Source: CAJPQU01 sp052170475 (GTDB lineage Bacteria > Bacillota > Negativicutes > Selenomonadales > Selenomonadaceae). Taken from it: 64,000 bases of DNA. The stretch lies in assembly GCA_052170475.1 (NCBI GenBank), contig JBQNAL010000007.1, forward strand, positions 1 through 64,000. The letters are read 5' to 3'. Position numbers and translations under genes: made by a program. Position 1 is the stretch's first letter. Each line of letters opens with the position of its first letter. Under the pieces are notes generated by a model. That model was not told where the DNA came from and made no database searches. It saw only the letters and a list, made by a program, of their open reading frames with translations. Below, one piece after another: positions 45,126-54,220 of the stretch.

Positions 45126-45551
45126 ATGGAGCCTAAATTGAAAAACTGCTCCAGCTGCGGGCGGATTTTTGTGGATACGGGGATCGGTATCTGCCGGGAC
45201 TGTCAGGAAAAAGAAGAGGCGCAGATGCAGGAGGTATCTTCCTACGTCCGGGACAATCCTCATTCCCGTGTGAAGGAGATCTGTGAGGCGTTGGGCGTCA
45301 AGGAGCGCTTGGTCATGCGGATGATCCGCGAGGGGCGCTTCGTCATGGACGGCGTGGCCATCGAGTACCCCTGCGAGACGTGTGGGAAGCCCATCACGTC
45401 CGGGCGTTTTTGCGAGGCGTGCAATCATGACCTCCAGAGCCAGCTTGGACAGCAGCAGCAGAAGATCGCGGCGGCGAAGGCCGCCAAAGCACAGGCTGCT
45501 GCCCCCAAGGCGATGCGTTCCTTAGACATGGGCATGAAGGGGCTTCGCTGA
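45126..45551 (+). CDS. Flagellar operon protein, YvyF-like
   Basis: A 141-residue protein matching the family of B. subtilis YvyF. It has an N-terminal zinc ribbon (NCSSCGRIFVDTGIGICRDC), a helical winged-type segment (VSSYVRDNPHSRVKEICEAL, ERLVMRMIREGRF), a second ribbon (CETCGKPITSGRFCEAC) and a Gln/Ala-rich helical tail. The ATG at 45126 has AGGGG 8 bp upstream; ATG 45120 is too close. Its position between comF and flgM is conserved in Firmicutes, though its role is not settled. Confidence 0.85.
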   Translation: MEPKLKNCSSCGRIFVDTGIGICRDCQEKEEAQMQEVSSYVRDNPHSRVKEICEALGVKERLVMRMIREGRFVMDGVAIEYPCETCGKPITSGRFCEACNHDLQSQLGQQQQKIAAAKAAKAQAAAPKAMRSLDMGMKGLR

Positions 45552-45584
45552 GGGCGAAGAGAATAGTTGAGGTACACATGGCTT

Positions 45585-45615
45585 AGCGCTGCGGGCGATT
45601 CGCGGCGCTTTTTTG
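45585..45615 (+). terminator. Terminator after the YvyF-like gene
   Basis: An AGCGCTGCG/CGCGGCGCT stem is followed by six T. The rest of 45616-45725 is A-rich, with a small GATAA/TTATC hairpin and no gene. Confidence 0.75.
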
Positions 45616-45725
45616 TCGCCCGTGACGCACCATGGCCTTTTTTGCTTCTTCATAAAAATGAGAGAAGAGAAGAGAAAATAAGAGATTTTATAAGATAAAG
45701 TTATCTCTTTATGGAAAATCGAGAG

Positions 45726-45753
45726 TTAAGGTTTTGGGGAAAAGATTCGATTC
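45726..45753 (+). promoter_or_regulatory. Possible sigma-28 promoter of flgM operon
   Basis: TTAA, 16-bp spacer, TTCGATTC resembles the sigma-28 (sigma-D) consensus TAAA-N15-GCCGATAA but only loosely. It is placed 52 bp before flgM. Confidence 0.3.
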
Positions 45754-45804
45754 ATAAGCAGAAGAGAGAGAATCTCTACTTACGCAAGAAGGATGGTGAC
45801 AGAG

Positions 45805-46086
45805 ATGATCATCAGTAGTCATGTACGCGCTATGACCGGCGCTTATGCCAATCAGCAAAACCGCACGAACGCGCCGCGTCGGGCGGAGGAGCGCGCGGGG
45901 GAGGCGGGGGAAGTCGTCCTTTCCCAGACGGGACAGAATTTCAGCTCCCTGCTGCGCCGGATTAAGGATGAGGCGGGGGACGTCCGCCAGGATCGGGTGG
46001 CGGCACTGGAGAAGCAGATCGCGGCGGGGACTTACCGCGTGGACGCGGAAAAAGTCGCGGCCAGTTTGATGGCGATGCGCTACTAA
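45805..46086 (+). CDS. flgM: Anti-sigma-28 factor FlgM
   Basis: A 93-residue protein that binds sigma-28 until hook completion allows its export. The conserved C-terminal half is recognisable: VVLSQTGQNFSSLL, DRVAALEKQIAAGTYRVDAEKVAASL. The N-terminus MIISSHVRAMTGAY resembles Firmicute FlgM. ATG 45793 and GTG 45796 are alternative starts closer to AGAAGG. It is the first gene of a run of late flagellar genes. Confidence 0.9.
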   Translation: MIISSHVRAMTGAYANQQNRTNAPRRAEERAGEAGEVVLSQTGQNFSSLLRRIKDEAGDVRQDRVAALEKQIAAGTYRVDAEKVAASLMAMRY

Positions 46087-46101
46087 GCGGGATGAGATGC
46101 G

Positions 46102-46584
46102 ATGTGGCAGGAGTTTGTCAAGGTCTTGGGAAAGCTCACAGCGGCTTACGAGCGCCTCGCCGCGCTGGCGCAAGAGAAACAGGCAGCGCTTGCAGGGGTG
46201 GACATGGAGCGCTTGGAGCAGCTCCTCGGCGATGAGAAAAGGCTTCTCGACGAGATCGAGCATTTGGAGTTTGGCCGTCAGCAGATCTTAGCGCAGCTCG
46301 CGCGGGAGGTACCTGCGCTGCGGGAGGCTGCCACCATGGAAGCCGTGGGGCAATATAGCCCTGCTGATCTGCGCCCTTGGATCCTCCGGCTTCACCGGCA
46401 GCTCGACGAAGCGGTGTCGAAGGTCAAGACCGTGGGGAAGACGAATGAATTTCTGATTCAAAGCGCCCTGTCGGCGGTGCGGTACCACTTGAACCGACTG
46501 GGCAATTCTGTGGTGGAGCCGACGTATGGCGGCAAGGGACAGGAAGTCGTTTCCCAGCATACGAATTTTGATTTTCAGGCGTAA
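46102..46584 (+). CDS. flgN: FlgN-family flagellar chaperone
   Basis: A 160-residue all-helical protein with the FlgN pattern (EFVKVLGKLTAAYERLAALA, then EKQAALAGVDMERLEQLLGDE, a mid-helix and a C-terminal disordered tail VSQHTNFDFQA). FlgN is the export chaperone for the hook-filament junction proteins FlgK and FlgL, encoded just downstream. It starts 15 bp after flgM. A second, shorter FlgN-like gene follows directly. Confidence 0.85.
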   Translation: MWQEFVKVLGKLTAAYERLAALAQEKQAALAGVDMERLEQLLGDEKRLLDEIEHLEFGRQQILAQLAREVPALREAATMEAVGQYSPADLRPWILRLHRQLDEAVSKVKTVGKTNEFLIQSALSAVRYHLNRLGNSVVEPTYGGKGQEVVSQHTNFDFQA

Positions 46585-46595
46585 GGGGTATGTCC

Positions 46596-47063
46596 ATGGA
46601 TGAAATACTCCGGCTGATCGGCGAAAAATTGGTGCTGGTGCGTCAACTGGCGGAAGCGGCAGAAAAGCAGCGCTCCGCGTTGAAGGCACATGCAGGCGGC
46701 GGCGCCGTCGCTGCTGCCACACGAGAGGTGGAAGCGGTATTCCGGCGCATGGAGACCGTCGAGCGAGAGAGCGCCGCACTTTTGTCGCGGCTCGACGCGC
46801 CGAGCCTATCGGAGGCGGTGAACCGGCAGCCGTATTCCCCCCACAAATTGCGGGCGTGGCAGGGGCTGCGGCGGCTTTGTACTTTAGCGGAACGGCTGCG
46901 TGAGGACAACGATGTCAGCCGGATCCTCTTGGAGAAGGAATACGCGTATTTGCGCTTTAGCCTGAATGTGATGGCCGAGGCGCAGGCGGGGCCGGGCTAC
47001 GATGCGCCGGAGGAGCCGGTGCGCGCCGTGCAGGGACGCAAGTTGTTTGACCAATCGGTCTGA
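46596..47063 (+). CDS. Second FlgN-like helical protein
   Basis: A 155-residue all-alpha protein between flgN and flgK. It shares the helical layout and position of FlgN (MDEILRLIGEKLVLVRQLAE ... EKQRSALKAH ... AFRRMETVERESAALL-like region) but is clearly diverged. AAGGGG lies 7 bp before the ATG at 46596; ATG 46590 is too close. It could be a chaperone specialised for one of FlgK or FlgL, or a degenerate duplicate. No catalytic motifs are visible. Confidence 0.65.
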   Translation: MDEILRLIGEKLVLVRQLAEAAEKQRSALKAHAGGGAVAAATREVEAVFRRMETVERESAALLSRLDAPSLSEAVNRQPYSPHKLRAWQGLRRLCTLAERLREDNDVSRILLEKEYAYLRFSLNVMAEAQAGPGYDAPEEPVRAVQGRKLFDQSV

Positions 47064-47124
47064 AATTGCATTGATCCGCTCCTCGCGCTGTGCGGGGGCG
47101 GCGGCATAGAAAGGATGAAGCTCC

Positions 47125-48795
47125 ATGGCAGTGCGTTCCACATTTGCTGGACTCAATACCATGTACCGGGGAATCAGCACGAATCGGCTTTCCTTGGAAA
47201 CCGTTGGACACAATATGACAAACGCCAGCGCCCCGGGGTACTCGCGTCAGCGGGTGAACCAAGCGGCGACGTCGCCGGACGAGATTTACACCACTGCGGG
47301 GCAGCAGTACGTAGGCTCCGGCACGGACTCCCTCTCGATTAAGCGGGCGCGGGACATTTATGCGGATAAGCAGTTCTGGCGGGAGAACAGCACCCTGAAC
47401 TACTACGAAGCGCGTCGGAAAAATTACCAAAAATTAGAAGTGGTGTTCAAGGACAACGATAAGACCGGCCTTCAGGCCGCGATGGCGGACTTTTACAAGT
47501 CATGGGTGGACATGTCGAAGGAAGCCAGCAACACCAGTCAGCGGGTGGCGATTTTAGAAAAGGCGGGCGTCCTCTGCGATCGGATGCACAGCTCTGCCAA
47601 GCAGCTGCAGGAACAGATCAAAGGGGAATATTTGGATCTTGGCCTCAACGTCACCAAGGTCAACGAGCTGACGAGCCAGATCGTGGAATTAAACCGCGCC
47701 ATCATGAGCCGGGAGGCGGGGGGCGGCACGGCCAACGACCTGCGGGACGCCCGGGACAACTTGGCGGATGAGCTCTCCCAGTACATGAGTGTTTCCGTCA
47801 ATGAAGACAAGCGCAGCGGCATGTATACCATCGTCAGCAACGGCGTGTCCATCGTCAATGGCATCACGAAGCTGAACCTCACCTTGGGGCCAAAGGACGC
47901 CGATGGCAAGGTGGTCGGTATCCCGAATAAGGATTACGGCATCACGGATTACAACATTGAGATCGACGGCACCGGCGTGGTCTTTGACCCCTTGGCAGGG
48001 AAGCTGAAAGCCAAGCAGGATTCCATCGCCGAGGACAAGGGCTACATCGACAATCTGGCCAACATGGCGGCGTTCTTGATGACGACGTTCAACGATCAGC
48101 ACCAGCAGGGCATCGGCATGGATCAAAGCCGTACCAGCGGGCTCAACTTTTTCGGCGATCAAAATGCTCTCTATGAGTGGACGGACACCGGGACGCCGGG
48201 GCGGTACTATGTGAAGGAGAAAAGATACGCCGGCGGGTTGACGAGTACGCCAACCGTGGTGGGCGGCAAGGTGAAAGTCAACGTCACCGGGACGGGGGCG
48301 TCCGTAAACGATGAGCTTCGCGGCTATCGCCTGATCGACGCGCTCAGGATCAATCAGAAGCTCACGAACACCGATGGGGAACGCCTCATCGCATCGGCGG
48401 CGTGGGAAGTGCAGCCGCCCTCGACGCCGGTGAAAAACGGCACGGCGGACGGAGAGGTGGCGGTTCTCCTCAGTACGTTGCTCAATCAGGGAGATTCGAC
48501 CCGTACCGTGGCGACATGCGCCACGGGCGAATCGTCTCTCGTCAATTACTACAACAACGCCATGACGAAATTGGGCGTGGACGCCTCCTCCTGCCAGACG
48601 CTGAAAAAGCAGCAGGAGGACGTGATCGAGCAGGTGTCCCAGTGGCGGTCGGAGACGGCGGGAGTCAATTGGGACGAGGAACTCACCAATATGATCACGT
48701 TCCAGCAGGGGTACAGCGCCTGCTCGCGCTGCCTGACCACCATGGACGAAATGTTAGATAAACTCATCAACGGCACCGGCATGGTGGGAAGGTAA
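47125..48795 (+). CDS. flgK: Flagellar hook-associated protein 1
   Basis: A 556-residue hook-filament junction protein. The N-terminal heptad region (STFAGLNTMYRGISTNRLSL, ASAPGYSRQRVNQ) and the C-terminal SGVNWDEEL-like AGVNWDEELTNMITFQQGYSACSR with EMLDKLINGTG are typical of FlgK and mediate filament-type packing. The central domain is variable. It follows FlgN genes and precedes flgL. Confidence 0.95.
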   Translation: MAVRSTFAGLNTMYRGISTNRLSLETVGHNMTNASAPGYSRQRVNQAATSPDEIYTTAGQQYVGSGTDSLSIKRARDIYADKQFWRENSTLNYYEARRKNYQKLEVVFKDNDKTGLQAAMADFYKSWVDMSKEASNTSQRVAILEKAGVLCDRMHSSAKQLQEQIKGEYLDLGLNVTKVNELTSQIVELNRAIMSREAGGGTANDLRDARDNLADELSQYMSVSVNEDKRSGMYTIVSNGVSIVNGITKLNLTLGPKDADGKVVGIPNKDYGITDYNIEIDGTGVVFDPLAGKLKAKQDSIAEDKGYIDNLANMAAFLMTTFNDQHQQGIGMDQSRTSGLNFFGDQNALYEWTDTGTPGRYYVKEKRYAGGLTSTPTVVGGKVKVNVTGTGASVNDELRGYRLIDALRINQKLTNTDGERLIASAAWEVQPPSTPVKNGTADGEVAVLLSTLLNQGDSTRTVATCATGESSLVNYYNNAMTKLGVDASSCQTLKKQQEDVIEQVSQWRSETAGVNWDEELTNMITFQQGYSACSRCLTTMDEMLDKLINGTGMVGR

Positions 48796-48806
48796 GGTGA
48801 AGTGAC

Positions 48807-50117
48807 GTGCGCATTGCCAGCTTGCACATGAAAGATCGCTATCTGAAACAGCTCAATCGTACCTTTGAGGAAAAGACCCGGCTCATGGAGCAGAGCGACG
48901 GGGATAAGATTCACCGCCCGTCTGACGACGCCGTGGGCTACTCGAAGTTCCTCCGTTACAGCGGCTCTTTGACGGAGAATACCCAGTACCAGACGAACGT
49001 CAAGACGGCCGTCTCGTGGATGAAAAATTCCGACGCCGCCTTGGCGGATATGACGAAGTGCTTCTCCACCATCGTGGAAAAATCGAACGCCGCGCAGGGC
49101 ACCAATACGCTTTCCGATATGAAGGCCATCGCCGGCGAGATGAAGGTCATGGTGCAGCATGCCGTATCGGACGCCAATACGCAGGTGGACGGGCGCTACC
49201 TCTTTTCCGGGCAGTCCGATCTCGTGCAGCCCTATACCATGTCGGAGAAAAAGTTTGAGCGGGGACTCTCGAAGACGTTGGACGATAAGCAGACCGCCTT
49301 CTTTAACAGCGGGACGGGGGACTCTAAAACCGCTTCGTCCGGCGGCATGGCGCAGATGTTGGCCTTGAAAGGCGACGACGGTAATAGCTATTACCTCAAT
49401 ACCGTGACGGGGAAAGTCTACGCAAAGGAATTCATGGATCAGGGCTACAAGGATAAAATCGCTTCCGGGCAGACGACGGTGCAGGCCGGCGACGAAGTGG
49501 GAACGTTGGCCGGGTGGACGAACGTAGCGGCTCGGTTCGAGAATACCGGAGTTTTGAAAAATCCGCCGGGGGCGGCGGCGGGCGCTGTCGGCGGCGTCAA
49601 TATGACCTTTGAAACCGTTTCCCAGAACATCGTCACCTATCAAGGGGATCGGAAGCACTTTTCCATGGTCAAGGAAAACGGCGCCGAGCAGCCCGCCTCC
49701 GACGAGGTCAACGTGAACGGCGAGGACATCATGGGGACGAGCATCTTTGACGATCCCGGTTCCGGCAATCGATCCTCCGGCGCGGCGGCCTTTAACGATC
49801 TCTTGACGGTGGTCGCCAAGGCGGAGCAGGGGGACTCCTCGTGGCAGTCCTCCGATGGCAAGACGTTGGCGAACAACGCCTTCAACATCGTCAACAACGC
49901 CGAATCGAAGTTGGCGGCGCGCCAGCAGGTGTACACGTCCTGCCAAGACATGCTCACCACGATGAATGAGTCCATTACGTCCGACATCACCGACGTTCAC
50001 TCGGCGGACATCGCCAAGCTGGCGGTCGATCTCATGCAGGCGCAGACGATATACAATCTCTCGCTCTCCGTTGGATCGAGGATTCTCCCGCCGACGTTAG
50101 CGGATTACTTGTCGTAA
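48807..50117 (+). CDS. flgL: Flagellar hook-associated protein 3
   Basis: A 436-residue junction protein. The N-terminus (RIASLHMKDRYLKQLNRTFEE; HRPSDDAVGYSKFLRYSGSL) and C-terminus (ADIAKLAVDLMQAQTIYNLSLSVG) follow the flagellin-like FlgL pattern, and VDGRYLFSGQSD is a FlgL hallmark. It starts with GTG at 48807, 11 bp after flgK; GTG-CGC-ATT matches the family MRI start. It is somewhat long for the family because of an enlarged central region. Confidence 0.94.
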   Translation: MRIASLHMKDRYLKQLNRTFEEKTRLMEQSDGDKIHRPSDDAVGYSKFLRYSGSLTENTQYQTNVKTAVSWMKNSDAALADMTKCFSTIVEKSNAAQGTNTLSDMKAIAGEMKVMVQHAVSDANTQVDGRYLFSGQSDLVQPYTMSEKKFERGLSKTLDDKQTAFFNSGTGDSKTASSGGMAQMLALKGDDGNSYYLNTVTGKVYAKEFMDQGYKDKIASGQTTVQAGDEVGTLAGWTNVAARFENTGVLKNPPGAAAGAVGGVNMTFETVSQNIVTYQGDRKHFSMVKENGAEQPASDEVNVNGEDIMGTSIFDDPGSGNRSSGAAAFNDLLTVVAKAEQGDSSWQSSDGKTLANNAFNIVNNAESKLAARQQVYTSCQDMLTTMNESITSDITDVHSADIAKLAVDLMQAQTIYNLSLSVGSRILPPTLADYLS

Positions 50118-50172
50118 GGCAAAGAATCCAGCGCCTAAATTTTCATGGAAGCTGGTCGGCTGCCTTCGGTTG

Positions 50173-50181
50173 TGGTATAGT
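50173..50181 (+). promoter_or_regulatory. Extended -10 promoter before the DUF6470 gene
   Basis: TGG then TATAGT (50176-50181), with a poor -35. It would give the DUF6470-fliW-csrA-flaG-fliD block an internal promoter. Confidence 0.4.
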
Positions 50182-50241
50182 AAACGTGTAGGATTTGCGG
50201 ACAGTTTACGTTTTCACTGACATCGTGCGGGAGGGGACAGG

Positions 50242-50820
50242 ATGCTATATCTCAATACGCGCCATACGCTGCCGCAGATCGGGCTTCGCACCGAGTTGGC
50301 GACGCTGTCCACGCCCATCACGCAGCCGAAATCCCACGGCGATTACCGCCCCGCGCGCTCGGGGCTGGGGTACAGCCAAGTGCGGATCGACGTGGACACC
50401 TATCCCAGCCGCCATGCGTACGGCTTTTCTACCATGCGGGACTTCACGAAGCAGTATGGGGATCAGGGGAAGGCGGACATTCAGGAGACGACTTCCTCTT
50501 ATGCGCAGTCGGCGTGGGCGATGATCGACAACGCGGCGAAGAAGGGACACGACGAGATCGCGGCACAGGCGCACCAAAAGCTCGCCGCCGAGGTGTCCAA
50601 AGAGCGCTACATCGTGGCGGCGGCCATCCCGGATCCCATCGTCACCGTTCATCCGTCCGAGCTGCACGGTGAGCCGGATTTAGGCCATCAGGCCATCAGC
50701 ATTGAGGCGTCTGCCAAGGCGGAGGCCACTTACCATCCAGGAAAGTTTGAAGTCTATTTGAAGCAAAAGGGATCGATTCACCGCTGGGTCACGGAAGGCC
50801 GCTACGATACTTACGCATAG
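50242..50820 (+). CDS. DUF6470 family protein (YviE-like)
   Basis: A 192-residue protein with an N-terminal LNTRHTLPQIGLRTELATLS and a repeated short motif rich in Gly/Tyr/Pro, similar to YviE of B. subtilis, which occupies the same place between flgL and fliW. No signal peptide or membrane segment is seen. Its function is unknown, but its position is strongly conserved in Firmicute flagellar regions. Confidence 0.75.
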   Translation: MLYLNTRHTLPQIGLRTELATLSTPITQPKSHGDYRPARSGLGYSQVRIDVDTYPSRHAYGFSTMRDFTKQYGDQGKADIQETTSSYAQSAWAMIDNAAKKGHDEIAAQAHQKLAAEVSKERYIVAAAIPDPIVTVHPSELHGEPDLGHQAISIEASAKAEATYHPGKFEVYLKQKGSIHRWVTEGRYDTYA

Positions 50821-50837
50821 CGAGGAGCATAGGAACG

Positions 50838-51281
50838 ATGAAAACCATTCAGACGGCGCGCTTCGGGGCGCTGGATATAGAGGACGAGAAAATTCTCCAT
50901 TTCGCCGACGGCCTGCCGGCCTTTGAGGAGGAACACGATTTCGTCCTCCTGCCCTTGGAAGAGGACAGCCCCTACTCTTTTTTACAGTCGGCGACGACGC
51001 CGGACTTGGCTTTTTTGGTCACGGTTCCCTTCGTCTTCTTCCCCGATTACGAGTTTGAGTTGGACGATGAGGTGACGAAGCGGCTCGCCCTTGCCGCGCC
51101 GGAAGAGATGCAGATCTACACCCTGCTCACCATTCCCAGCGGACACATCGAGGAGATGACCGCGAACCTCATGGCGCCCGTGGTCATCAATCGAAAAACC
51201 AGGGAGGCCAAGCAGGTCGTCTTGGATAAGAGCCACTACACCACGAAACATCGGCTGTTTCCTCCGAAGGAGGATGCCTGA
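50838..51281 (+). CDS. fliW: Flagellar assembly factor FliW
   Basis: A 147-residue small beta-barrel protein that binds flagellin and, when free, sequesters CsrA. Typical features are IHFADGLPAFEEE-like LHFADGLPAFEEEHDFVLLP, FLVTVPFVFFPDYEFEL and NLMAPVVINRKTREAKQVVL. The stop codon shares one base with the csrA start, so the two partners are translationally coupled. Together with the GGA-rich flagellin leader this supports a FliW-CsrA-flagellin control loop. Confidence 0.95.
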   Translation: MKTIQTARFGALDIEDEKILHFADGLPAFEEEHDFVLLPLEEDSPYSFLQSATTPDLAFLVTVPFVFFPDYEFELDDEVTKRLALAAPEEMQIYTLLTIPSGHIEEMTANLMAPVVINRKTREAKQVVLDKSHYTTKHRLFPPKEDA

Positions 51282-51502
51282 TGCTGGTACTGACGAGAAA
51301 ACCGCGGCAGCAGATCATGATCGGCGACCACATCGTCGTCAACGTGGTGGAGGTGCAGGGGGATAACGTCCGCATCGCCATCGATGCCCCACGGGAAGTG
51401 AAGATCTATCGCGGTGAAATCTACCGCGCCATTCAGGAAGAGAACCAAAAGGCGGCAGCGCCGCTTTCTGGACTCGACCTCAGCCAGCTGCCGAAGGGAT
51501 AA
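51281..51502 (+). CDS. csrA: Carbon storage regulator / translational repressor CsrA
   Basis: A 73-residue RNA-binding dimer. MLVLTRKPRQQIMIGD is the canonical N-terminus with the RNA-contacting Leu4/Arg6 region, and VRIAIDAPREVKIYRGEIY is the second RNA-contact segment. It represses translation by covering Shine-Dalgarno sequences that contain GGA. The immediate neighbours fliW upstream and flagellin downstream are its known antagonist and target in B. subtilis. Confidence 0.97.
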   Translation: MLVLTRKPRQQIMIGDHIVVNVVEVQGDNVRIAIDAPREVKIYRGEIYRAIQEENQKAAAPLSGLDLSQLPKG

Positions 51503-51572
51503 CCGACCATTTATCCGTGGCCAGCCACGGATTCAAGGAAAGATAAAGCACTACTCTATGGAGGGATACAAA

Positions 51573-52046
51573 ATGATTGGAAGAGTACAGGACGTGATGT
51601 CAGCGGCCATCGTCGTCGGGGCAGCGGAGACAGCGGGGGCGTCGTCGCCTGCGGCGCCTTCAGCGCATGCGGCGAACATGGCCGGGTCGGTCGGGGATGG
51701 CCGAGCCTCGGCGCAGGACACGGCGATGCAGAAGGCCGCGCTGAAGCGGGTGGTAGAGGATAAGCAGGCCGCCGAAGAGGCGGATCCCCAGCGGGTGAGG
51801 GAAGAGTCCGAGAAGAAAATGGACGAGAACTCTGTCAGCCTGATGACGAAGGAGCTCAACGAGCTGATGAGCCGCATCAACTGTAATCTGCAATTCCGCT
51901 ACCATAAAGAAGTGGACATCATGTCGGTGCGGATGCTGGATAAGAGTACCGGGGAACTCATCAAGGAAGTCCCGCCGGAAGAAATGGTCAAGAGCATCGC
52001 GAAGGCGCGGGAATGGATCGGCGCTTTTTTGGATCGCAACGCCTGA
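51573..52046 (+). CDS. flaG: FlaG family flagellar protein
   Basis: A 157-residue protein with an Ala/Ser-rich N-terminal half and a conserved FlaG domain at the C-terminus (NLQFRYHKEVDIMSVRMLDK, GELIKEVPPEEMVKSIAKAR). FlaG proteins influence filament length. GGAGGG precedes the ATG at 51573. It lies between csrA and fliD as in several Firmicutes and Campylobacter relatives. Confidence 0.9.
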   Translation: MIGRVQDVMSAAIVVGAAETAGASSPAAPSAHAANMAGSVGDGRASAQDTAMQKAALKRVVEDKQAAEEADPQRVREESEKKMDENSVSLMTKELNELMSRINCNLQFRYHKEVDIMSVRMLDKSTGELIKEVPPEEMVKSIAKAREWIGAFLDRNA

Positions 52047-52065
52047 GGGCTGAGGAGGATATATC

Positions 52066-53808
52066 ATGGGCGTCAATGGAATTTACGGCTTGAGCGGCTC
52101 CGGCCTCGACATCGAGTCTCTCGTCAAGGTGGGGATGCTGGGCAAGCAAAAGCAATACGATAAGCTCCAAAAGCGGGAAATCAAGGCGGAGATGGAAAAA
52201 GAGATCTTCGCCGACATCTATAAGGATCTTTTCTCCTTTAAGTACACAACGCTCTCCGACTACAAACTCCAGTCGAACATGAGCGCCATGAAGGCAGCGT
52301 CCAGTGCGGATTCTTTCGTCACTGCAAAGGCTAACGGCGCGGCGGTTCCCATGCCCCACACGGTCAAGGTCAATCGCTTGTCGTCCAACGCGCATCTTTT
52401 GACAAAAGATAAGATTCAGCGTGATGGGATCGCGCCGAACAGCATCCAACTGCGGGATAACGTGTTTAAGAGTCTGACGAAGAACGCAGATGGGACGTAT
52501 ACCTATGAAGATTCACAGGGGACGCATACCGTGGCGGGGGACGCCAAGGCCATCACTTTCTCGATCAATGGCACAAAGAATCCGACCGCCGAAGAAAAGG
52601 CAAAGACGACGATCTCCTACACCTTTGAAGAACTCGCGAACGGCAAGACTTACAATGACTTAGCGGCGGACATCACCGCGAAGGGTACCGGCGTTACGGC
52701 GAGCTACGACGCGACTACGGATTCGTTCTCCCTCTACAATAAGACGTCGGGAGAAGAAGCGGGGATCACGCTCTCCATGGCGGCGGAAGCCGACGGTGGG
52801 AAGTATGCGGCGCAGCTCTTTAACAATCTCAACTTAGAACAGTCCAAGGAAGGGGCTTTGCATGCATTGCCCCTGGCGGCAGGGGAAACGACACCCTTTA
52901 AGGCCGGAGGCGCTAACGGCTGCATGGGGGATGACGGAAGCGCCACCATCGACGGGAAGACGTATGAAGGCATCAAAAATAACAGTTTGAACGTGGGCGG
53001 CGTGTCGTATAATTTTCTCCAGAAACACGAGGGAAACGCCAAGGCCACCATTACCGTTTCCCAAGATACGGACAAGATCATCGAGAACGTCAAGAAGTTC
53101 GTGGAGGACTACAATAAGATCTTGGACGACCTCTCCACGAAGTACAATACGAGCAGTTGGAACTACAACACCAGCTCGGACTATGAACCCCTCACCGAGA
53201 AGGAAAAGTCCGGCATGACGCAGACGCAGATCGACGAGTGGAACAAGAAGGTCAAATCCGGGCTCCTCTACCACAATAAGATCGTCGGTAAGATGCTCAC
53301 CGCCATGCGGGAAGCCATTTCCACCCCGGTGCAGAGCGTGGCGGGGCAGTATAATTCCGCGGCTTCCATCGGCATCACATCTTCCGACAACAAAGGCCAT
53401 TTGAAGCTGGACGAGGATAAGCTGAAAAAGGCGTTGGCGGCGGAACCGGACTGCGTACACCAGATCTTCGCCAACGATCAGGACAATTACTACGACACGC
53501 CGCAGGACAAGAAACACGACTACATTCGCAGCGACGATTACAAGAACCGAGGGATCGTCAACCGACTCTACTACAACGCCATCGACGACGGCCTGAAGGA
53601 TGTGAAAGAGTACGCCGGCATCTCCTCCGACAGCAAGGACGAGACGATCCTAGGGAAGAAGATCACGCGCTTTAAGAATGAGATGACGACCTTCAAGGGA
53701 AAGATGGACACCTATCAGACGAAGCTCTTCAAGCGCTACGACGCCATGGAAGCCTTGATCGGGCGGCTCAATTCCGTATACAATGCGATCTTTGGCGGCG
53801 CGAAGTGA
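52066..53808 (+). CDS. fliD: Flagellar filament capping protein
   Basis: A 580-residue filament cap (HAP2). The N-terminal FliD_N region (GIYGLSGSGLDIESLVKVGM) and the C-terminal FliD_C domain (DYNKILDDLSTKYN, SIGITSSDNKGHLKLDEDKL, FKNEMTTFKGKMDTYQTKLF) with a coiled-coil end are present. The large central domain is variable, as expected for a surface-exposed protein. FliS, its neighbour chaperone gene, follows 30 bp later. Confidence 0.94.
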   Translation: MGVNGIYGLSGSGLDIESLVKVGMLGKQKQYDKLQKREIKAEMEKEIFADIYKDLFSFKYTTLSDYKLQSNMSAMKAASSADSFVTAKANGAAVPMPHTVKVNRLSSNAHLLTKDKIQRDGIAPNSIQLRDNVFKSLTKNADGTYTYEDSQGTHTVAGDAKAITFSINGTKNPTAEEKAKTTISYTFEELANGKTYNDLAADITAKGTGVTASYDATTDSFSLYNKTSGEEAGITLSMAAEADGGKYAAQLFNNLNLEQSKEGALHALPLAAGETTPFKAGGANGCMGDDGSATIDGKTYEGIKNNSLNVGGVSYNFLQKHEGNAKATITVSQDTDKIIENVKKFVEDYNKILDDLSTKYNTSSWNYNTSSDYEPLTEKEKSGMTQTQIDEWNKKVKSGLLYHNKIVGKMLTAMREAISTPVQSVAGQYNSAASIGITSSDNKGHLKLDEDKLKKALAAEPDCVHQIFANDQDNYYDTPQDKKHDYIRSDDYKNRGIVNRLYYNAIDDGLKDVKEYAGISSDSKDETILGKKITRFKNEMTTFKGKMDTYQTKLFKRYDAMEALIGRLNSVYNAIFGGAK

Positions 53809-53838
53809 TGACAGTGGATAAAGGCAGGGGAAAGCAGT

Positions 53839-54219
53839 ATGGTAAATGCCGCAGAAGCGTATAAAAGGCAGCAGATCCTGACGGCGACACCCGAGGCACT
53901 GACCCTCATGCTCTACAACGGTGCCCTCCGCTTCATGACGGAAGGGCGGGAGGCCTTGGAGAAAAAGGACTTTGAAGAGGCGAATACGGCGCTTCAAAAA
54001 GCGCAGAACATCATCATTGAGTTCCGCGTCACCCTCAATATGGAATACGAGATCGCTCACCAGCTCATGCCGCTCTATAATTACGTCTACGACCGACTGG
54101 TGGAGGCGAACCTCAAGAGCGACGTCGATAAGATCGACGAGGCCAAGCACATCATCACCGAGCTGCGGGACGCGTGGGCGAAGGCCATGGTCAAGGCGAG
54201 GAAGGAAAAGGGGCAGTAA
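53839..54219 (+). CDS. fliS: Flagellin export chaperone FliS
   Basis: A 126-residue helical bundle that keeps flagellin unpolymerised in the cytoplasm. AAEAYKRQQILTATPEALTL, MLYNGALRFM and the IEFRVTLNMEYEIAHQLMPL segment are diagnostic. The next ATG is only 1 bp past its stop, so FliS and the FliT-like gene are coupled. Confidence 0.95.
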   Translation: MVNAAEAYKRQQILTATPEALTLMLYNGALRFMTEGREALEKKDFEEANTALQKAQNIIIEFRVTLNMEYEIAHQLMPLYNYVYDRLVEANLKSDVDKIDEAKHIITELRDAWAKAMVKARKEKGQ

Positions 54220-54220
54220 G

